This document shows, piece by piece, positions 7,336-16,345 of a stretch of 64,000 nt of DNA (its first letter is position 1; each line of letters starts with the position of its first letter). The translations under genes were made by a program, and so were the position numbers. The notes under the pieces were generated by a model. That model saw only the letters and a list, made by a program, of their open reading frames with translations, made no database searches and had not been told where the DNA came from. The stretch is from JAOABP01 sp964590395 (lineage in GTDB: Bacteria; Hydrothermota; Tepidihabitantia; Tepidihabitantales; Tepidihabitantaceae), in assembly GCA_964590395.1 (NCBI GenBank), contig CAZPVT010000030.1, positions 62,001-126,000 of the forward strand. The letters run 5' to 3'.

Positions 7336-9264
7336 TTATTTTTGGTTAGAATTTATATTTACCAAATGGCCTGAAGCTGTGGGCACACCAGTCACCCAGG
7401 ATTTGCATGGCTGGTAATCAGGCACAATTTTTATAAGTTCCTCCTGAATTAACTCCTGGTTACCCTGTGCCACTAAATGTTCCAGCCGACTTACCATTTT
7501 TACTATTTCAGAATGGCTGAATTGCCGGGAGGTCTTTGCCTTTAGAATTTTCTGATGTGAGGTTGCGGTGGTTCCTTCTTCGGCAGTAAAGATCTCCTCG
7601 GCTTCTCTTTCCCCAGGTCTTCTGCCGGTGATGATGATCGGGATATCAACATTGGGTTTTAATCCGGCAGCGCGGATAACCGAATGAGCAAGGTCGATAA
7701 TTTTGACTGGTTTGCCCATATCCAGTACAAAAACTTCTCCGCCTTTGCCGATGATGGTTGCCTGCATCACTAAAAGTGCAGCCTCGGAGTTCAGCATAAA
7801 GTACCTTTGCATATTCGGGTGGGTAACGAAGATTGGCTTACGTTGGTGTATTGCGTCAGTGAAAATGGTTAATACGCTTCCCCGGCTGGCAAGAACGTTT
7901 CCAAATCTAACGGCGATAAAATGGACGTCACCCAATCCGTTCATCGAGGTTACTACCATTTCTCCCAATTTTTTGGTAGCTCCCATGATACTGACTGGAT
8001 TCACCGCTTTATCAGTTGATATATAGACAAAACTGTCCACACCATACTGAACTGCAGCCGAAGCAAGGAGATATGTTCCCAAGACATTGGTTCTCACTGC
8101 TTCAATTGGATAGAACTCAAGAATGGGGACATGCTTGTAGGCGGCAGCGTGGAAGATGATGTCGGGTTTTATCCTTTCAAACACCCGTGTGACATCTTCC
8201 TTTCGGGTGATGTCACCAAGGTAAGGGTAAATTCTCAATTCTGGATAACTGATACGTAATTCATTTTCGATATAAAAGAGATTAGAATCATCACGTTCAA
8301 ACAATACCAGCAATCCCGGGTTAAAACGTGCGAGTTGGCGGCAGAGTTCGGAGCCGATCGACCCACCGGCACCAGTAACCATAATAGTCTTTTGGTTAAA
8401 TGTCTGCGCCAGTTCCTCAGGGTTAATACTCACCGGGGTTCTACCAATTAACTCTTGCATTGTGATATATTCCAGTAATCTGGTGCTCAGATGCCCATTG
8501 TTGTTATTGATAAAATCATTAATTGAGGGAATAATATGGGTCTGGATATTAAGTTGATGAAGATGAGAGTATAATGAGCCAAGTGGTACAGAGTGATTGG
8601 CAGTCAGGGCGATAAAAACTGTTTCGATGCAGCGCTTTTTTACTACTTTTTCAATATCTTCCAATGTGCCCAGTACCGGTATCCCTTGGCTTACCGTGCC
8701 ACGGTTGACTGGATTGGGATCAATGAAACCAACGATTTTGTACTTAAAATACGGGATGCGACGCAATATATCCAAAAGAAAATAGCTTTTATCGGCACTT
8801 ACGATCAGTAAAGCATTCTTTTGTTTTTTTCGCATTATCAGTTCGTGATACATTCGTTTACTGGCGCGAATTACCAGAATACCGGTGATGGTTACTAATC
8901 CCCAGTTGAAAGCCGTCCAGATAGTATAGTGAGTCAAGATTTTTAGCCCGGACAGCATGCTTAATATACCAGCGGTAATGACACTGGGAGCAATGGCTCG
9001 TGGTAGATCGCTGGATGAAAATGTTGCCCACCTTAACCGATAACTTGAGAATATAAAGCTGAATACCACAATACTGGGGAACGCTACCGCTGAAATGGGG
9101 AAGGCAGCGGTGAAGATGTTCTGTCTTTCAAGATGTGGTCTAACTACGATAGTCAACAGGGTAGCAGCGAAGATCACCAGGGCATCGGTCACGATATAAA
9201 ACAGAATGCGCTTAGCTGTGGTTGGTTGCAACAGCTGCCTACCCAATTTACTTATCGGTCTCAT
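7336..9264 (-). CDS. Membrane-bound nucleotide-sugar 4,6-dehydratase/epimerase (WbpM/CapD type)
   Basis: A 642-residue protein with about four N-terminal membrane helices (about 18-130), a CoA-binding-like Rossmann region (about 140-280) and a C-terminal short-chain dehydrogenase domain. The last has the NAD(P) motif GAGGSIGSELCRQL and the active-site region YISTDKAVNPVSIMGATKK. Met in place of the usual active-site Tyr is typical of the WbpM/PglF/FlaA1 group, which converts UDP-GlcNAc-type substrates to 4-keto-6-deoxy sugars. A 65-residue tail follows. It heads the minus-strand operon with the OmpA-like, SLBB and Wzc genes, 12 nt before the next ATG. The specific sugar cannot be deduced. Confidence 0.9.
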   Translation of the reverse strand: MRPISKLGRQLLQPTTAKRILFYIVTDALVIFAATLLTIVVRPHLERQNIFTAAFPISAVAFPSIVVFSFIFSSYRLRWATFSSSDLPRAIAPSVITAGILSMLSGLKILTHYTIWTAFNWGLVTITGILVIRASKRMYHELIMRKKQKNALLIVSADKSYFLLDILRRIPYFKYKIVGFIDPNPVNRGTVSQGIPVLGTLEDIEKVVKKRCIETVFIALTANHSVPLGSLYSHLHQLNIQTHIIPSINDFINNNNGHLSTRLLEYITMQELIGRTPVSINPEELAQTFNQKTIMVTGAGGSIGSELCRQLARFNPGLLVLFERDDSNLFYIENELRISYPELRIYPYLGDITRKEDVTRVFERIKPDIIFHAAAYKHVPILEFYPIEAVRTNVLGTYLLASAAVQYGVDSFVYISTDKAVNPVSIMGATKKLGEMVVTSMNGLGDVHFIAVRFGNVLASRGSVLTIFTDAIHQRKPIFVTHPNMQRYFMLNSEAALLVMQATIIGKGGEVFVLDMGKPVKIIDLAHSVIRAAGLKPNVDIPIIITGRRPGEREAEEIFTAEEGTTATSHQKILKAKTSRQFSHSEIVKMVSRLEHLVAQGNQELIQEELIKIVPDYQPCKSWVTGVPTASGHLVNINSNQK

Positions 9265-9273
9265 CTTGGCTAA

Positions 9274-9301
9274 AATATACGAATTTATGGTTCTTTGTCA
9301 A
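9274..9301 (-). promoter_or_regulatory. Promoter of the polysaccharide operon, near-leaderless
   Basis: Minus strand: TTGACA (9301-9296), 16-nt spacer, TATATT (9279-9274), then 9 nt to the ATG at 9264. An alternative -10 reading, TATTTT (9277-9272), gives an 18-nt spacer and exactly 7 nt to the ATG. No Shine-Dalgarno sequence fits between. Confidence 0.6.
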
Positions 9302-9346
9302 GTTTTTTTATGCATAAGAAAATAATCATCCCGGAAAGTTGTTTAT

Positions 9347-10423
9347 TTAGCAGGATGTTATCGTCTTGGCAAGATTAAATATTTCGGTGGCGGTTTTTTC
9401 CCAAGAAAACTGGCTCGCCCGTTGTTTGCCCAGAAGAGATAGGTGCTGGGCGAGGTCTTTGTTCTCCAGAATTATGTTGAGCGCTTGGGTTATAGCGTTG
9501 ATATTCATTGGATTAAAGTACAGCGCACAGTTTTCGGCAATTTCAGGAATGCTAGATGTGTAACTGCATGTAACTGGAGCACCGTGTGCCAGAGCTTCAA
9601 GTACCGGAAGGCCAAAGCCTTCATAAAGGGAGGGGAAGACAAAGGTGCGGCAATTAGCATACAAGCTGGACAGTTGACGATCATTGACTTCTGGTAACAG
9701 TACCACGCGGCTTTGAATTCCAAAGTAAGCGATGAAGCGCTTGGTGAGTTCAATGTGTTCAGTTTTTCCCCAGCCAACGAGGACCAGTTTTAAGTGAGGA
9801 GTAGTTTTTAGCTGAGAGAAAGCGGCGATTAGCCGAGGGGCATTTTTAGTGGGAATGAAGCCTCCGACATATAATATGTAGGGCTGAAATTGAAGAGCGT
9901 AACCACTGTCTTGTTCACTCGGTTCCAGTCCTGGTCCTAAATGCACCACTTTAATATTTTTGTGCGTGAGCAATCGGCGTCTGAGCAAATCTTTTTTGGT
10001 ATAAACCGAATCAGTTATGATAACATCGGCTCGTCTTAAGGTTTTTATGCCCAGTAAAAATGCAGATTTGTTCTTGGAACTGTGGTGTTTATGCTGTGCT
10101 AGGGGCGTTAAGTCGTGCAGAACCGAAATAATCGGCAGAGGACATAAAGGTGGTGTAATCGGTGTCATACACAGCAGAAGGTCAAATTCCCAACGGCAGT
10201 AACGGTGAAGGCAGGTCAGCTGCCAGAGGATTCGTCCCCGATAGGTGCGAGTCCAGTTAGGAATGGAAATAATTTGACAGTCCATATTAGCAAAGAGCTC
10301 CGGCGAAGAGGTGAGGACCGTTATTTCGCAAAGTTTGGTTAATTCGGGTATCAGGCATTCGATATAACGGGCAATACCTACGCGGAGACCGGTATGGAAT
10401 GATGCATCAACGAGAATTTTCAT
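9347..10423 (-). CDS. Glycosyltransferase family 4 (GT1-like fold)
   Basis: A GT-B fold glycosyltransferase of about 358 residues, predicted to add a sugar to a lipid-linked or growing polysaccharide at the cytoplasmic face. It has the N-terminal ILVDASFHTGLRVGIARYI start, the central ILYVGGFIPTKNAPRLIAAF region and the donor-binding EX7E motif YEGFGLPVLEALAHG near residue 275. A TTG codon lies three codons upstream (10432), but ATG 10423 is preferred because a promoter -10 box (TATTAT) ends 8 nt before it. It is transcribed divergently from the GT at 10620. Donor and acceptor are unknown. Confidence 0.88.
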   Translation of the reverse strand: MKILVDASFHTGLRVGIARYIECLIPELTKLCEITVLTSSPELFANMDCQIISIPNWTRTYRGRILWQLTCLHRYCRWEFDLLLCMTPITPPLCPLPIISVLHDLTPLAQHKHHSSKNKSAFLLGIKTLRRADVIITDSVYTKKDLLRRRLLTHKNIKVVHLGPGLEPSEQDSGYALQFQPYILYVGGFIPTKNAPRLIAAFSQLKTTPHLKLVLVGWGKTEHIELTKRFIAYFGIQSRVVLLPEVNDRQLSSLYANCRTFVFPSLYEGFGLPVLEALAHGAPVTCSYTSSIPEIAENCALYFNPMNINAITQALNIILENKDLAQHLSLLGKQRASQFSWEKTATEIFNLAKTITSC

Positions 10424-10431
10424 AAATTTCA

Positions 10432-10459
10432 ATAATATAATACTGATTTAACTTTGCAA
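10432..10459 (-). promoter_or_regulatory. Possible near-leaderless promoter for the minus-strand GT4
   Basis: Minus strand: TTGCAA (10459-10454), 16-nt spacer, TATTAT (10437-10432), 8 nt to ATG 10423. There is no Shine-Dalgarno sequence. The -35 box is weaker than in the other cases. Confidence 0.4.
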
Positions 10460-10531
10460 GTAGTGGCTATCAAGCAAAATCAGTTCGAAAAACAGCGTTT
10501 GTTGATGAATATCTCCTAAACAAGGTAATTC

Positions 10532-10559
10532 TTGACTGAGAATTAATCATTTTTAATAT
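10532..10559 (+). promoter_or_regulatory. Promoter for the plus-strand glycosyltransferase pair
   Basis: TTGACT (10532-10537), 16-nt spacer, TAATAT (10554-10559). The transcript would carry a leader of about 53 nt before ATG 10620. A TATAAT at 10616-10621 overlaps that ATG but has no -35 box at a normal distance. Confidence 0.5.
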
Positions 10560-10619
10560 ACTTCTTAGTTATGCATATTTTCCCCGCTGAAGTTTTTTGC
10601 AACACCGCCTTGTGGTATA

Positions 10620-11786
10620 ATGTCCGCTAAACCCGTTATTGCTATTGACGCGAGGAAAATGGTCCGTGCGCAGACGGGTATCGGACGCTACGTTTCAGAA
10701 CTCGTTCGGCATTTTCCAGCACTGGCGCCAGAGTTTGAGTTCCAACTGCTGGTTGATAAGCCGCTGATACCTAGCGAATCGGTTACGTGTCGTATGGTAT
10801 CTTTAGGGGGATTTTATCAATTTTATCAAGAGGATAATATACTCGCCAAACTATATTCTCCGTTTTGGATGAATGTTGCGGTGTCAAGATATTTATATAA
10901 AACAAAAGTCGGTTTGTTTCACGGGGCAAACTTTGCTCTCCCGCGCCGGGCTCATTGTCCTTGCGTAGCTACGGTACATGACCTTGCTTTTATAAGGAGA
11001 CCTGACACCTATTCTTGGGTTTACCGGCGATATATCTATGCTCAAGTGCGAGCCGCAATACAACTTGCCAACGCAATTACGGTCGTTTCTGAAGCTACTA
11101 AAAGGGATCTAATTGATTTAATGGATGCGGATCCAGGAAAGATAACGGTAATTTACCACGGTATTAACGAGAGGTTTGCACCGATAACGGATCAATGGTA
11201 TCTTGCGGCGATGCGAACAAAATTGGGCCTTCCAGGTAAATTTTTACTAAGCGTTGGCGTTGTGCAACGTCGTAAGAATATTGATACGCTTTTAAGGGCG
11301 GCTAAGCCATTAATAGAGCAGGGGCTAACCGAGGCTGTGGTTTTAGCTGGTAGGGAGGGATTAGGTGCAAATGAGGTTCGGCAGACCGCGGTGGAACTTG
11401 GGATTTTGGGCAGGGTTTATTTTCTCGGTTATGTTGGTGACGAGGAACTGGTAGGGCTTTACAACTTAGCCCAGTGCTTGGTTTTCCCCTCTTGGTATGA
11501 AGGGTTTGGTTTACCGATTCTTGAGGCGATGGCGTGCGGATGTCCGGTGGTCGCTTCAGATAGTTCGTCAATCCCTGAGGTGGTAGGGGATGCGGGGGTG
11601 TTATTTCCACCGGGCGATGTTGCCGCTTTGACAACCAGGTTGCGGGAGGTTTTGACCGTCGAGCAACTGCGTAAAGAGATGATAAGAAAAGGTCGATTAT
11701 GGGCTTCTAAGTTTACTTGGCGAGAGACAGCTGCGAAACATTTGGAGATATATCGGCGAATTCTTTCGAGTACCAGAAAAGGATAA
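10620..11786 (+). CDS. Glycosyltransferase family 4
   Basis: A 388-residue GT-B enzyme with an N-terminal AIDARKMVRAQTGIGRYVSEL segment, the LLSVGVVQRRKNIDTLLRAA linker to the nucleotide-sugar domain and the EX7E signature in WYEGFGLPILEAMACG (about residue 285). It resembles mannosyl- and rhamnosyltransferases of O-antigen and exopolysaccharide clusters. It is followed after 3 nt by a membrane GT2 and sits opposite another GT4 in a surface-polysaccharide region that also encodes GDP-mannose synthesis. The start lacks a clear ribosome-binding site. Substrates are not predictable. Confidence 0.9.
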   Translation: MSAKPVIAIDARKMVRAQTGIGRYVSELVRHFPALAPEFEFQLLVDKPLIPSESVTCRMVSLGGFYQFYQEDNILAKLYSPFWMNVAVSRYLYKTKVGLFHGANFALPRRAHCPCVATVHDLAFIRRPDTYSWVYRRYIYAQVRAAIQLANAITVVSEATKRDLIDLMDADPGKITVIYHGINERFAPITDQWYLAAMRTKLGLPGKFLLSVGVVQRRKNIDTLLRAAKPLIEQGLTEAVVLAGREGLGANEVRQTAVELGILGRVYFLGYVGDEELVGLYNLAQCLVFPSWYEGFGLPILEAMACGCPVVASDSSSIPEVVGDAGVLFPPGDVAALTTRLREVLTVEQLRKEMIRKGRLWASKFTWRETAAKHLEIYRRILSSTRKG

Positions 11787-11789
11787 CGG

Positions 11790-12956
11790 ATGTTTGATTG
11801 GGTGGCGGTGGTTTTTTTCTGGTTGCCACTGGGATTATTCCTTTATCACTGGTTTATTTTTCCTTTTCTGCTTTGGGTAATGGTAAAGTTATCACCACGG
11901 CGGAGACGGAAGGATGGGGAGCACTTAAATAACCACGAGTTACCCAAGGTAACAATAGCTATCGCTGCTTGGAATGAGGAGTTGACAATCGAGGCGAAAC
12001 TGCGTAACTGTCTGGAGCTGGACTATCCTCCGGATAAGATCGAAATTCTGGTTGGTACCGATGCGGTGGCCGATCGAACCAACGAAATTGTGGAGAGGTT
12101 TGCTCGCCAGGATAGTCGAATTAGGCTGATTGCCGTTAGCGAACGTATAGGTAAAAGCGCGGTAATTAACCTGTTAGCACAAGCAGCAACTGGTGATATA
12201 ATTCTGTTTACAGATGCGGATGTTCTTTTAGAACCCGGTGTGCTTCAAGCCGGTGTTAGACGTTTTCAAGAAGCAGATGTAGGGGTCGTCAGCTGTAATT
12301 ATCGAAGGCGTAACAAAGAAGGTAACCCAGCAGAAAGTTTATGGGACAAATACGAGAACAGGTTGAAAGATTGGGAGGGAATGCTTGGTTGTACTGTTGG
12401 AATATCTGGGTGGGCAATGTTTATGCGTCGGGTTGTCTTCCGTCCGCTACCCCATGATATTATTAACGATGACTATGTGCTGGGAATATTTGTGTTTAAA
12501 CAGGGTTACAAATCGGTTTACGAAAGGTCAGCCATCGCTTGGACTAAGGTTGAACCGCCACAGATTGAATTCAAACGTAAGGCAAGAATGAATCGAGGTA
12601 ATGCTCAACAGATTTTCCGTTACAGTGATATCCTTTTACCCAAATACGGCTTAGTTGCCTGGATTTTTTTCTCGCACAAATATTTGCGGTGGTTTACTCC
12701 TTTCATTTTACTATCGATACTGGTTACAAGTGCTATCAAGTCGGCGATACCGTTTTTCTGTATTTTACTGTTGTTGCAGATCCTGATTTACCTGACAACA
12801 CCGCTGGTGCCGTATATTAAGGGAAAATTACGTAAGTTGATGTTTGCTCAGTATTACGTCTGGTTAAACCTTGCATTCATTGTTGGCTACTGGCAGTTTT
12901 TCTTTGGAAAGCGATTGAAGTATAACTGGCTGAGGACCGAACGGCGCGTTGATTGA
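11790..12956 (+). CDS. Membrane glycosyltransferase family 2
   Basis: A 388-residue processive-type GT2. One N-terminal membrane helix (about 8-32) is followed by a GT-A catalytic domain (PKVTIAIAAWNEE, the DXD motif in FTDADV, a conserved acidic NDDYVLG segment and an RKARMNRGN motif in the position of QxxRW) and by three C-terminal membrane helices. This layout is that of cellulose/hyaluronan-synthase-like and related polymer synthases that add sugars at the membrane. It follows the upstream GT4 by 3 nt, with an AAAAGGAT ribosome-binding site. It is the last gene of the polysaccharide block. Confidence 0.87.
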   Translation: MFDWVAVVFFWLPLGLFLYHWFIFPFLLWVMVKLSPRRRRKDGEHLNNHELPKVTIAIAAWNEELTIEAKLRNCLELDYPPDKIEILVGTDAVADRTNEIVERFARQDSRIRLIAVSERIGKSAVINLLAQAATGDIILFTDADVLLEPGVLQAGVRRFQEADVGVVSCNYRRRNKEGNPAESLWDKYENRLKDWEGMLGCTVGISGWAMFMRRVVFRPLPHDIINDDYVLGIFVFKQGYKSVYERSAIAWTKVEPPQIEFKRKARMNRGNAQQIFRYSDILLPKYGLVAWIFFSHKYLRWFTPFILLSILVTSAIKSAIPFFCILLLLQILIYLTTPLVPYIKGKLRKLMFAQYYVWLNLAFIVGYWQFFFGKRLKYNWLRTERRVD

Positions 12957-12983
12957 ACAGGCCGACGTTGATCTCGGATTAAA

Positions 12984-13011
12984 TTGACATTAACAGGATA
13001 ATTTCTAAAAT
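12984..13011 (+). promoter_or_regulatory. pdxJ: Leaderless-type promoter for pdxJ
   Basis: TTGACA (12984-12989), 16-nt spacer, TAAAAT (13006-13011), then exactly 7 nt to ATG 13019. The in-frame ATG at 13010 lies inside the -10 box and so cannot be transcribed from this promoter. Confidence 0.65.
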
Positions 13012-13018
13012 GGCAACG

Positions 13019-13792
13019 ATGCGGATATTATCGGTTAATATTGATCACATCGCTACCTTAAGACAGGCACGCCGTGAAAATTTTCCTGATCCGGTTCAGG
13101 CAGCGGCTTTTGTTGAAGCAGGTGGTGCCGACGGTATTACGGTCCATCTGCGTCAGGACCAGCGGCATATCAATGAGCGTGATGTGCAACTGTTAAGGGC
13201 AACGATTAAGACCGAATTGACCGTCGAGATGGCGATTGTTCCTAAAATGGTTAGGTTCGTTCAGCAGGTGAAACCTGATCAGGTTACACTGGTGCCGGAA
13301 GTTATTACGGAAGTTACCACTACCAGTGGTATTGATGTGATCAAGGAACGGGCGAGAATTAAGCGGGTTATCAACGAACTGAAGAAAACTGGTATCCGGA
13401 TCTGTATCTTTATTGAACCGGAACCAGCCCAAATAGGAGCCGCAGCGGAAATCGGCGCTCAGGTTGTTGAGTTGAATACCGACCGTTACAGCAAGGAGAT
13501 AAAACGGCGAGAATTTCATCTTGACCGATTGTTAAGAGCCGCTGATGTTGCGACTCATAACGGTTTGATTGTCCATGTTGGACACGGTCTGGATTATTTG
13601 AATGTGGTGCCGATTCTGGAGCGGAATATTGCTGAGGGATTTTCTATTGGTTTTGCGATTGTGGCGCGGGGATTTTTTGTTGGGCTAAAAGAGGCGGTTG
13701 CCGAGATGAGGGGATTGATACGGGGCATTTCGTCAGCAACCAAGAGAAGTGATTCAATTCAGGGGGACAGAGTTGAAGGGAACAAAAATTAG
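13019..13792 (+). CDS. pdxJ: Pyridoxine 5'-phosphate synthase
   Basis: The enzyme condenses 1-deoxy-xylulose 5-phosphate with 3-amino-2-oxopropyl phosphate to give pyridoxine 5'-phosphate, the last ring-forming step of DXP-dependent vitamin B6 synthesis. The TIM-barrel protein (257 residues) begins MRILSVNIDHIATLRQARR and has GADGITVHLRQDQRHI, ELTVEMA, CIFIEPE and HVGHGLDY, all hallmark PdxJ motifs with the catalytic Glu and His residues. An ATG exists at 13010, but it lies inside the promoter's -10 box; the ATG at 13019 is 7 nt downstream of that box and gives the usual PdxJ N-terminus. The 3' end overlaps secD. Confidence 0.95.
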   Translation: MRILSVNIDHIATLRQARRENFPDPVQAAAFVEAGGADGITVHLRQDQRHINERDVQLLRATIKTELTVEMAIVPKMVRFVQQVKPDQVTLVPEVITEVTTTSGIDVIKERARIKRVINELKKTGIRICIFIEPEPAQIGAAAEIGAQVVELNTDRYSKEIKRREFHLDRLLRAADVATHNGLIVHVGHGLDYLNVVPILERNIAEGFSIGFAIVARGFFVGLKEAVAEMRGLIRGISSATKRSDSIQGDRVEGNKN

Positions 13793-15434
13793 ACTTGCTA
13801 TCTGGCTGGTAGTTTTTATTATCGCCGGGTTTATTCTCTGGTCAGGTTTCCAACTTTATGTTCTGATACCCAGACAGGAAAGGGCACTAAAGGAGCGATT
13901 GGGACAGGCAACAACAGCGGCAGACAGTCAGGCAGTATTAACTGAGATCAATGAGTTCAACCGGCACAAGGCGTCGCTTTACGAAAAGCGCATTGTTCAT
14001 CTCGGGCTGGATTTGGTCGGTGGTATGCATGTAGTTTTAGATATTGACAAGAGCCAATTGAGTGAAGAGGAAGCGAGAAGAGCCCCGGAACTGGCGCTTG
14101 AGGTGATCAGAAACCGTATTGACCAGTTTGGTGTGTTTGAGCCAACGATTCAGAAGACGGATAAAGGCAGGATTCTGGTTCAGTTACCCGGGGTTGACCG
14201 GGAGCGGGCGCTTAACATCATCAAACAGCCGGCGCACCTGACCTTTCAACTGGTAGAAGAGAAGGCAAAGGTCTATGATGCTTTAAAGACCATTGATGAA
14301 CGGTTGCAGGCGGCAGGTGTGATTAGGGCAGCCGCAGAACCCAGTGGGACAGGCGAGATTGACACAGCAGAAGCCGCACCCGGCTCATTGTTGAGTTATT
14401 TGCGTCCTGAAGGGGATGAATTGGATTTAATGATATCAGCTCAGGATACCGCGGTCTTTTCCGTTCTGTTAAACCGGGGTAGAGAATTTTGGCCCCAGGG
14501 GTATGAGTTTAGGCTCGGGCCGATTGAGGCTGAGCAGTATGGCAAGGTGGTGCGAATTTACCTGCTAAAAAGCGAGCCGGAACTGGTGGGAACTAGATTG
14601 CGCCGTGCTGAGCCAGCGATCTATCAAGGAACAGAATTGGAGCGGGCAAACACCTGGGTGGTAAACTTTGAATTAGACCGGGAAGGAGCGGCGAAGTTTG
14701 CTCAAGTAACCAGTAGAAATGTCGGAAGAAGATTGGCGATTGTGCTTGACGGTGTAGTCCGAAGTGCGCCCAGGATTCAGGAGCGTATTCCCAATGGCAG
14801 AGGTCAGATTACGCTCAACGACCGCCGTGGAGACCGGGCAAAGGATTTATCCATTGTCTTAAACTCCGGTTCGTTACCTGCTCCGGTGGTAGTTGTTGAG
14901 GAACGTTCGATCGGTGCTTCACTGGGCGCGGATGCGATTCGGCGTGGACTGATTGCCAGTGCGGTGGGTGCTCTGGTGGTGGTCATTTTTATGATAATTT
15001 ACTACGGCATCGGCGGCGTGCTGGCAGATTTGGCTCTCTTCTTCAATATCTTTTTACTCTTGGCGGTGCTTTCCGCTTTACGAGCAACTTTGACCTTACC
15101 TGGACTGGCGGGTATCGCTTTAACCATCGGTATGGCGGTTGACGCCAATGTGCTGGTTTTTGAACGGATTCGCGAAGAGTTGCGTTCTGGTAAGACACCG
15201 ATGGCCGCGGTTGACACCGGTTATTCACGGGCTTTAGTGACAATTATTGATGCCAACATTACAACCATTATTACCGCAATTGCCCTTTACTTCATCGGTT
15301 CTGGTCCGGTGCGTGGCTTTGCCATCACATTGGCGGTTGGTTTGGTGATCAACGTGATGACCGCAGTATTTCTGACGAGGTTTATCTTTGACTGGTTCCT
15401 TGCCCGTTTTGAAGTCAAAACCCTGAGGATATAA
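13773..15434 (+). CDS. secD: Protein translocase subunit SecD
   Basis: SecD is an RND-like inner-membrane partner of SecYEG that uses the proton gradient to finish protein export. The protein (about 553 residues) has an N-terminal membrane helix, the GLDLVGGMHVVLDID start of periplasmic domain P1, a long P1 head, and six helices with the conserved TIGMAVDANVLVFERIREEL loop. I chose the TTG at 13773 because AGGGGGA lies 5 nt upstream; an in-frame GTG at 13749 would add eight residues. It overlaps the end of pdxJ and is followed by secF after 2 nt. No yajC is nearby. Confidence 0.95.
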   Translation: MKGTKIRLAIWLVVFIIAGFILWSGFQLYVLIPRQERALKERLGQATTAADSQAVLTEINEFNRHKASLYEKRIVHLGLDLVGGMHVVLDIDKSQLSEEEARRAPELALEVIRNRIDQFGVFEPTIQKTDKGRILVQLPGVDRERALNIIKQPAHLTFQLVEEKAKVYDALKTIDERLQAAGVIRAAAEPSGTGEIDTAEAAPGSLLSYLRPEGDELDLMISAQDTAVFSVLLNRGREFWPQGYEFRLGPIEAEQYGKVVRIYLLKSEPELVGTRLRRAEPAIYQGTELERANTWVVNFELDREGAAKFAQVTSRNVGRRLAIVLDGVVRSAPRIQERIPNGRGQITLNDRRGDRAKDLSIVLNSGSLPAPVVVVEERSIGASLGADAIRRGLIASAVGALVVVIFMIIYYGIGGVLADLALFFNIFLLLAVLSALRATLTLPGLAGIALTIGMAVDANVLVFERIREELRSGKTPMAAVDTGYSRALVTIIDANITTIITAIALYFIGSGPVRGFAITLAVGLVINVMTAVFLTRFIFDWFLARFEVKTLRI

Positions 15435-15436
15435 TT

Positions 15437-16342
15437 ATGAGACTTATACGAGATACCAATATTCCTTTTGTATCCAATCGCAGAATATTCTTTATAATTT
15501 CTGCGGCATTGGTTTTAGTCAGTGTTCTGTTAGTGATTTTCAAAGGGTTCCGTTACGGAGTTGATTTTACTGGTGGTGGTTTAGTTCAGGTGCGGTTTGC
15601 TGAGCCGGTAAAAATCGATGCGGTTCGTGCCGCGCTTGCCGCAATGGGTGAGCCGGGTGCTTCAATTCAACAGACCGAGACCGGTGATTTTCTTATTCGG
15701 GTTAAGCCGAGGGAAAAGACTATCGATGAGTCCGGGTTTTCCGCGCGCCTGCGTCAGCAATTTGCGGTTTCATTTCCGAATATTCCGTTTGAGGTTGTGC
15801 GGGACGAAGCGGTTGGACCAAGGATATCTAAAGAGTTACAGTCCAAGGTCTTCTGGGCGGTTTTACTGGGCATCATCGGAATTTTAATCTATGTCAGTTT
15901 CCGATTTGACTTCCGGTTTGGCACCGGTGCAGTGCTGGCGTTGATTCATGATACCCTGATTACACTTGGGTTCTGTTCTTTATTTAATAAAGAGATTACT
16001 ACTACCCTGATAGCGGCAATTCTAACCGTTATCGGCTATTCGGTCAACGACTCAATTGTTGTCTCGGACCGGATTAGAGAGGATACCAGAAAGATTCGCA
16101 AGGAGAGTTTCGCTGCTATCTGTAATCTAGCAATCAATCAGACACTGAACCGGACGGTAATTACCGCATTGACCACGCTATTTGTAACGATTGCACTGTT
16201 CATTCTGGCTTCAGCGGAAATCCGCGATTTTGCCTTTGCGATGACCATCGGTATCATCATTGGTACTTACTCGTCAATCTTTGTAGTTGCTAACCTGGTC
16301 GTAGAACTGGAAACGAAGTTTCCCACCCGGCGCCGGCGCTAA
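15437..16342 (+). CDS. secF: Protein translocase subunit SecF
   Basis: SecF pairs with SecD in the inner membrane. The 301-residue protein shows the GVDFTGGGLVQVRF motif that opens the periplasmic domain, and six membrane helices with YSVNDSIVVSDRIRED and the LNRTVITALTT segment. It has normal length for the family. Two bases separate it from secD, and pgpA follows after 3 nt. Confidence 0.96.
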   Translation: MRLIRDTNIPFVSNRRIFFIISAALVLVSVLLVIFKGFRYGVDFTGGGLVQVRFAEPVKIDAVRAALAAMGEPGASIQQTETGDFLIRVKPREKTIDESGFSARLRQQFAVSFPNIPFEVVRDEAVGPRISKELQSKVFWAVLLGIIGILIYVSFRFDFRFGTGAVLALIHDTLITLGFCSLFNKEITTTLIAAILTVIGYSVNDSIVVSDRIREDTRKIRKESFAAICNLAINQTLNRTVITALTTLFVTIALFILASAEIRDFAFAMTIGIIIGTYSSIFVVANLVVELETKFPTRRRR

Positions 16343-16345
16343 AAT

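Noticed and set aside
10616..10621. TATAAT overlapping the ATG at 10620 as a leaderless promoter
   Set aside because: No -35 box at 16-17 nt (TTGCAA is only 13 nt away) and no start codon 7 nt downstream; the promoter at 10532-10559 is better.
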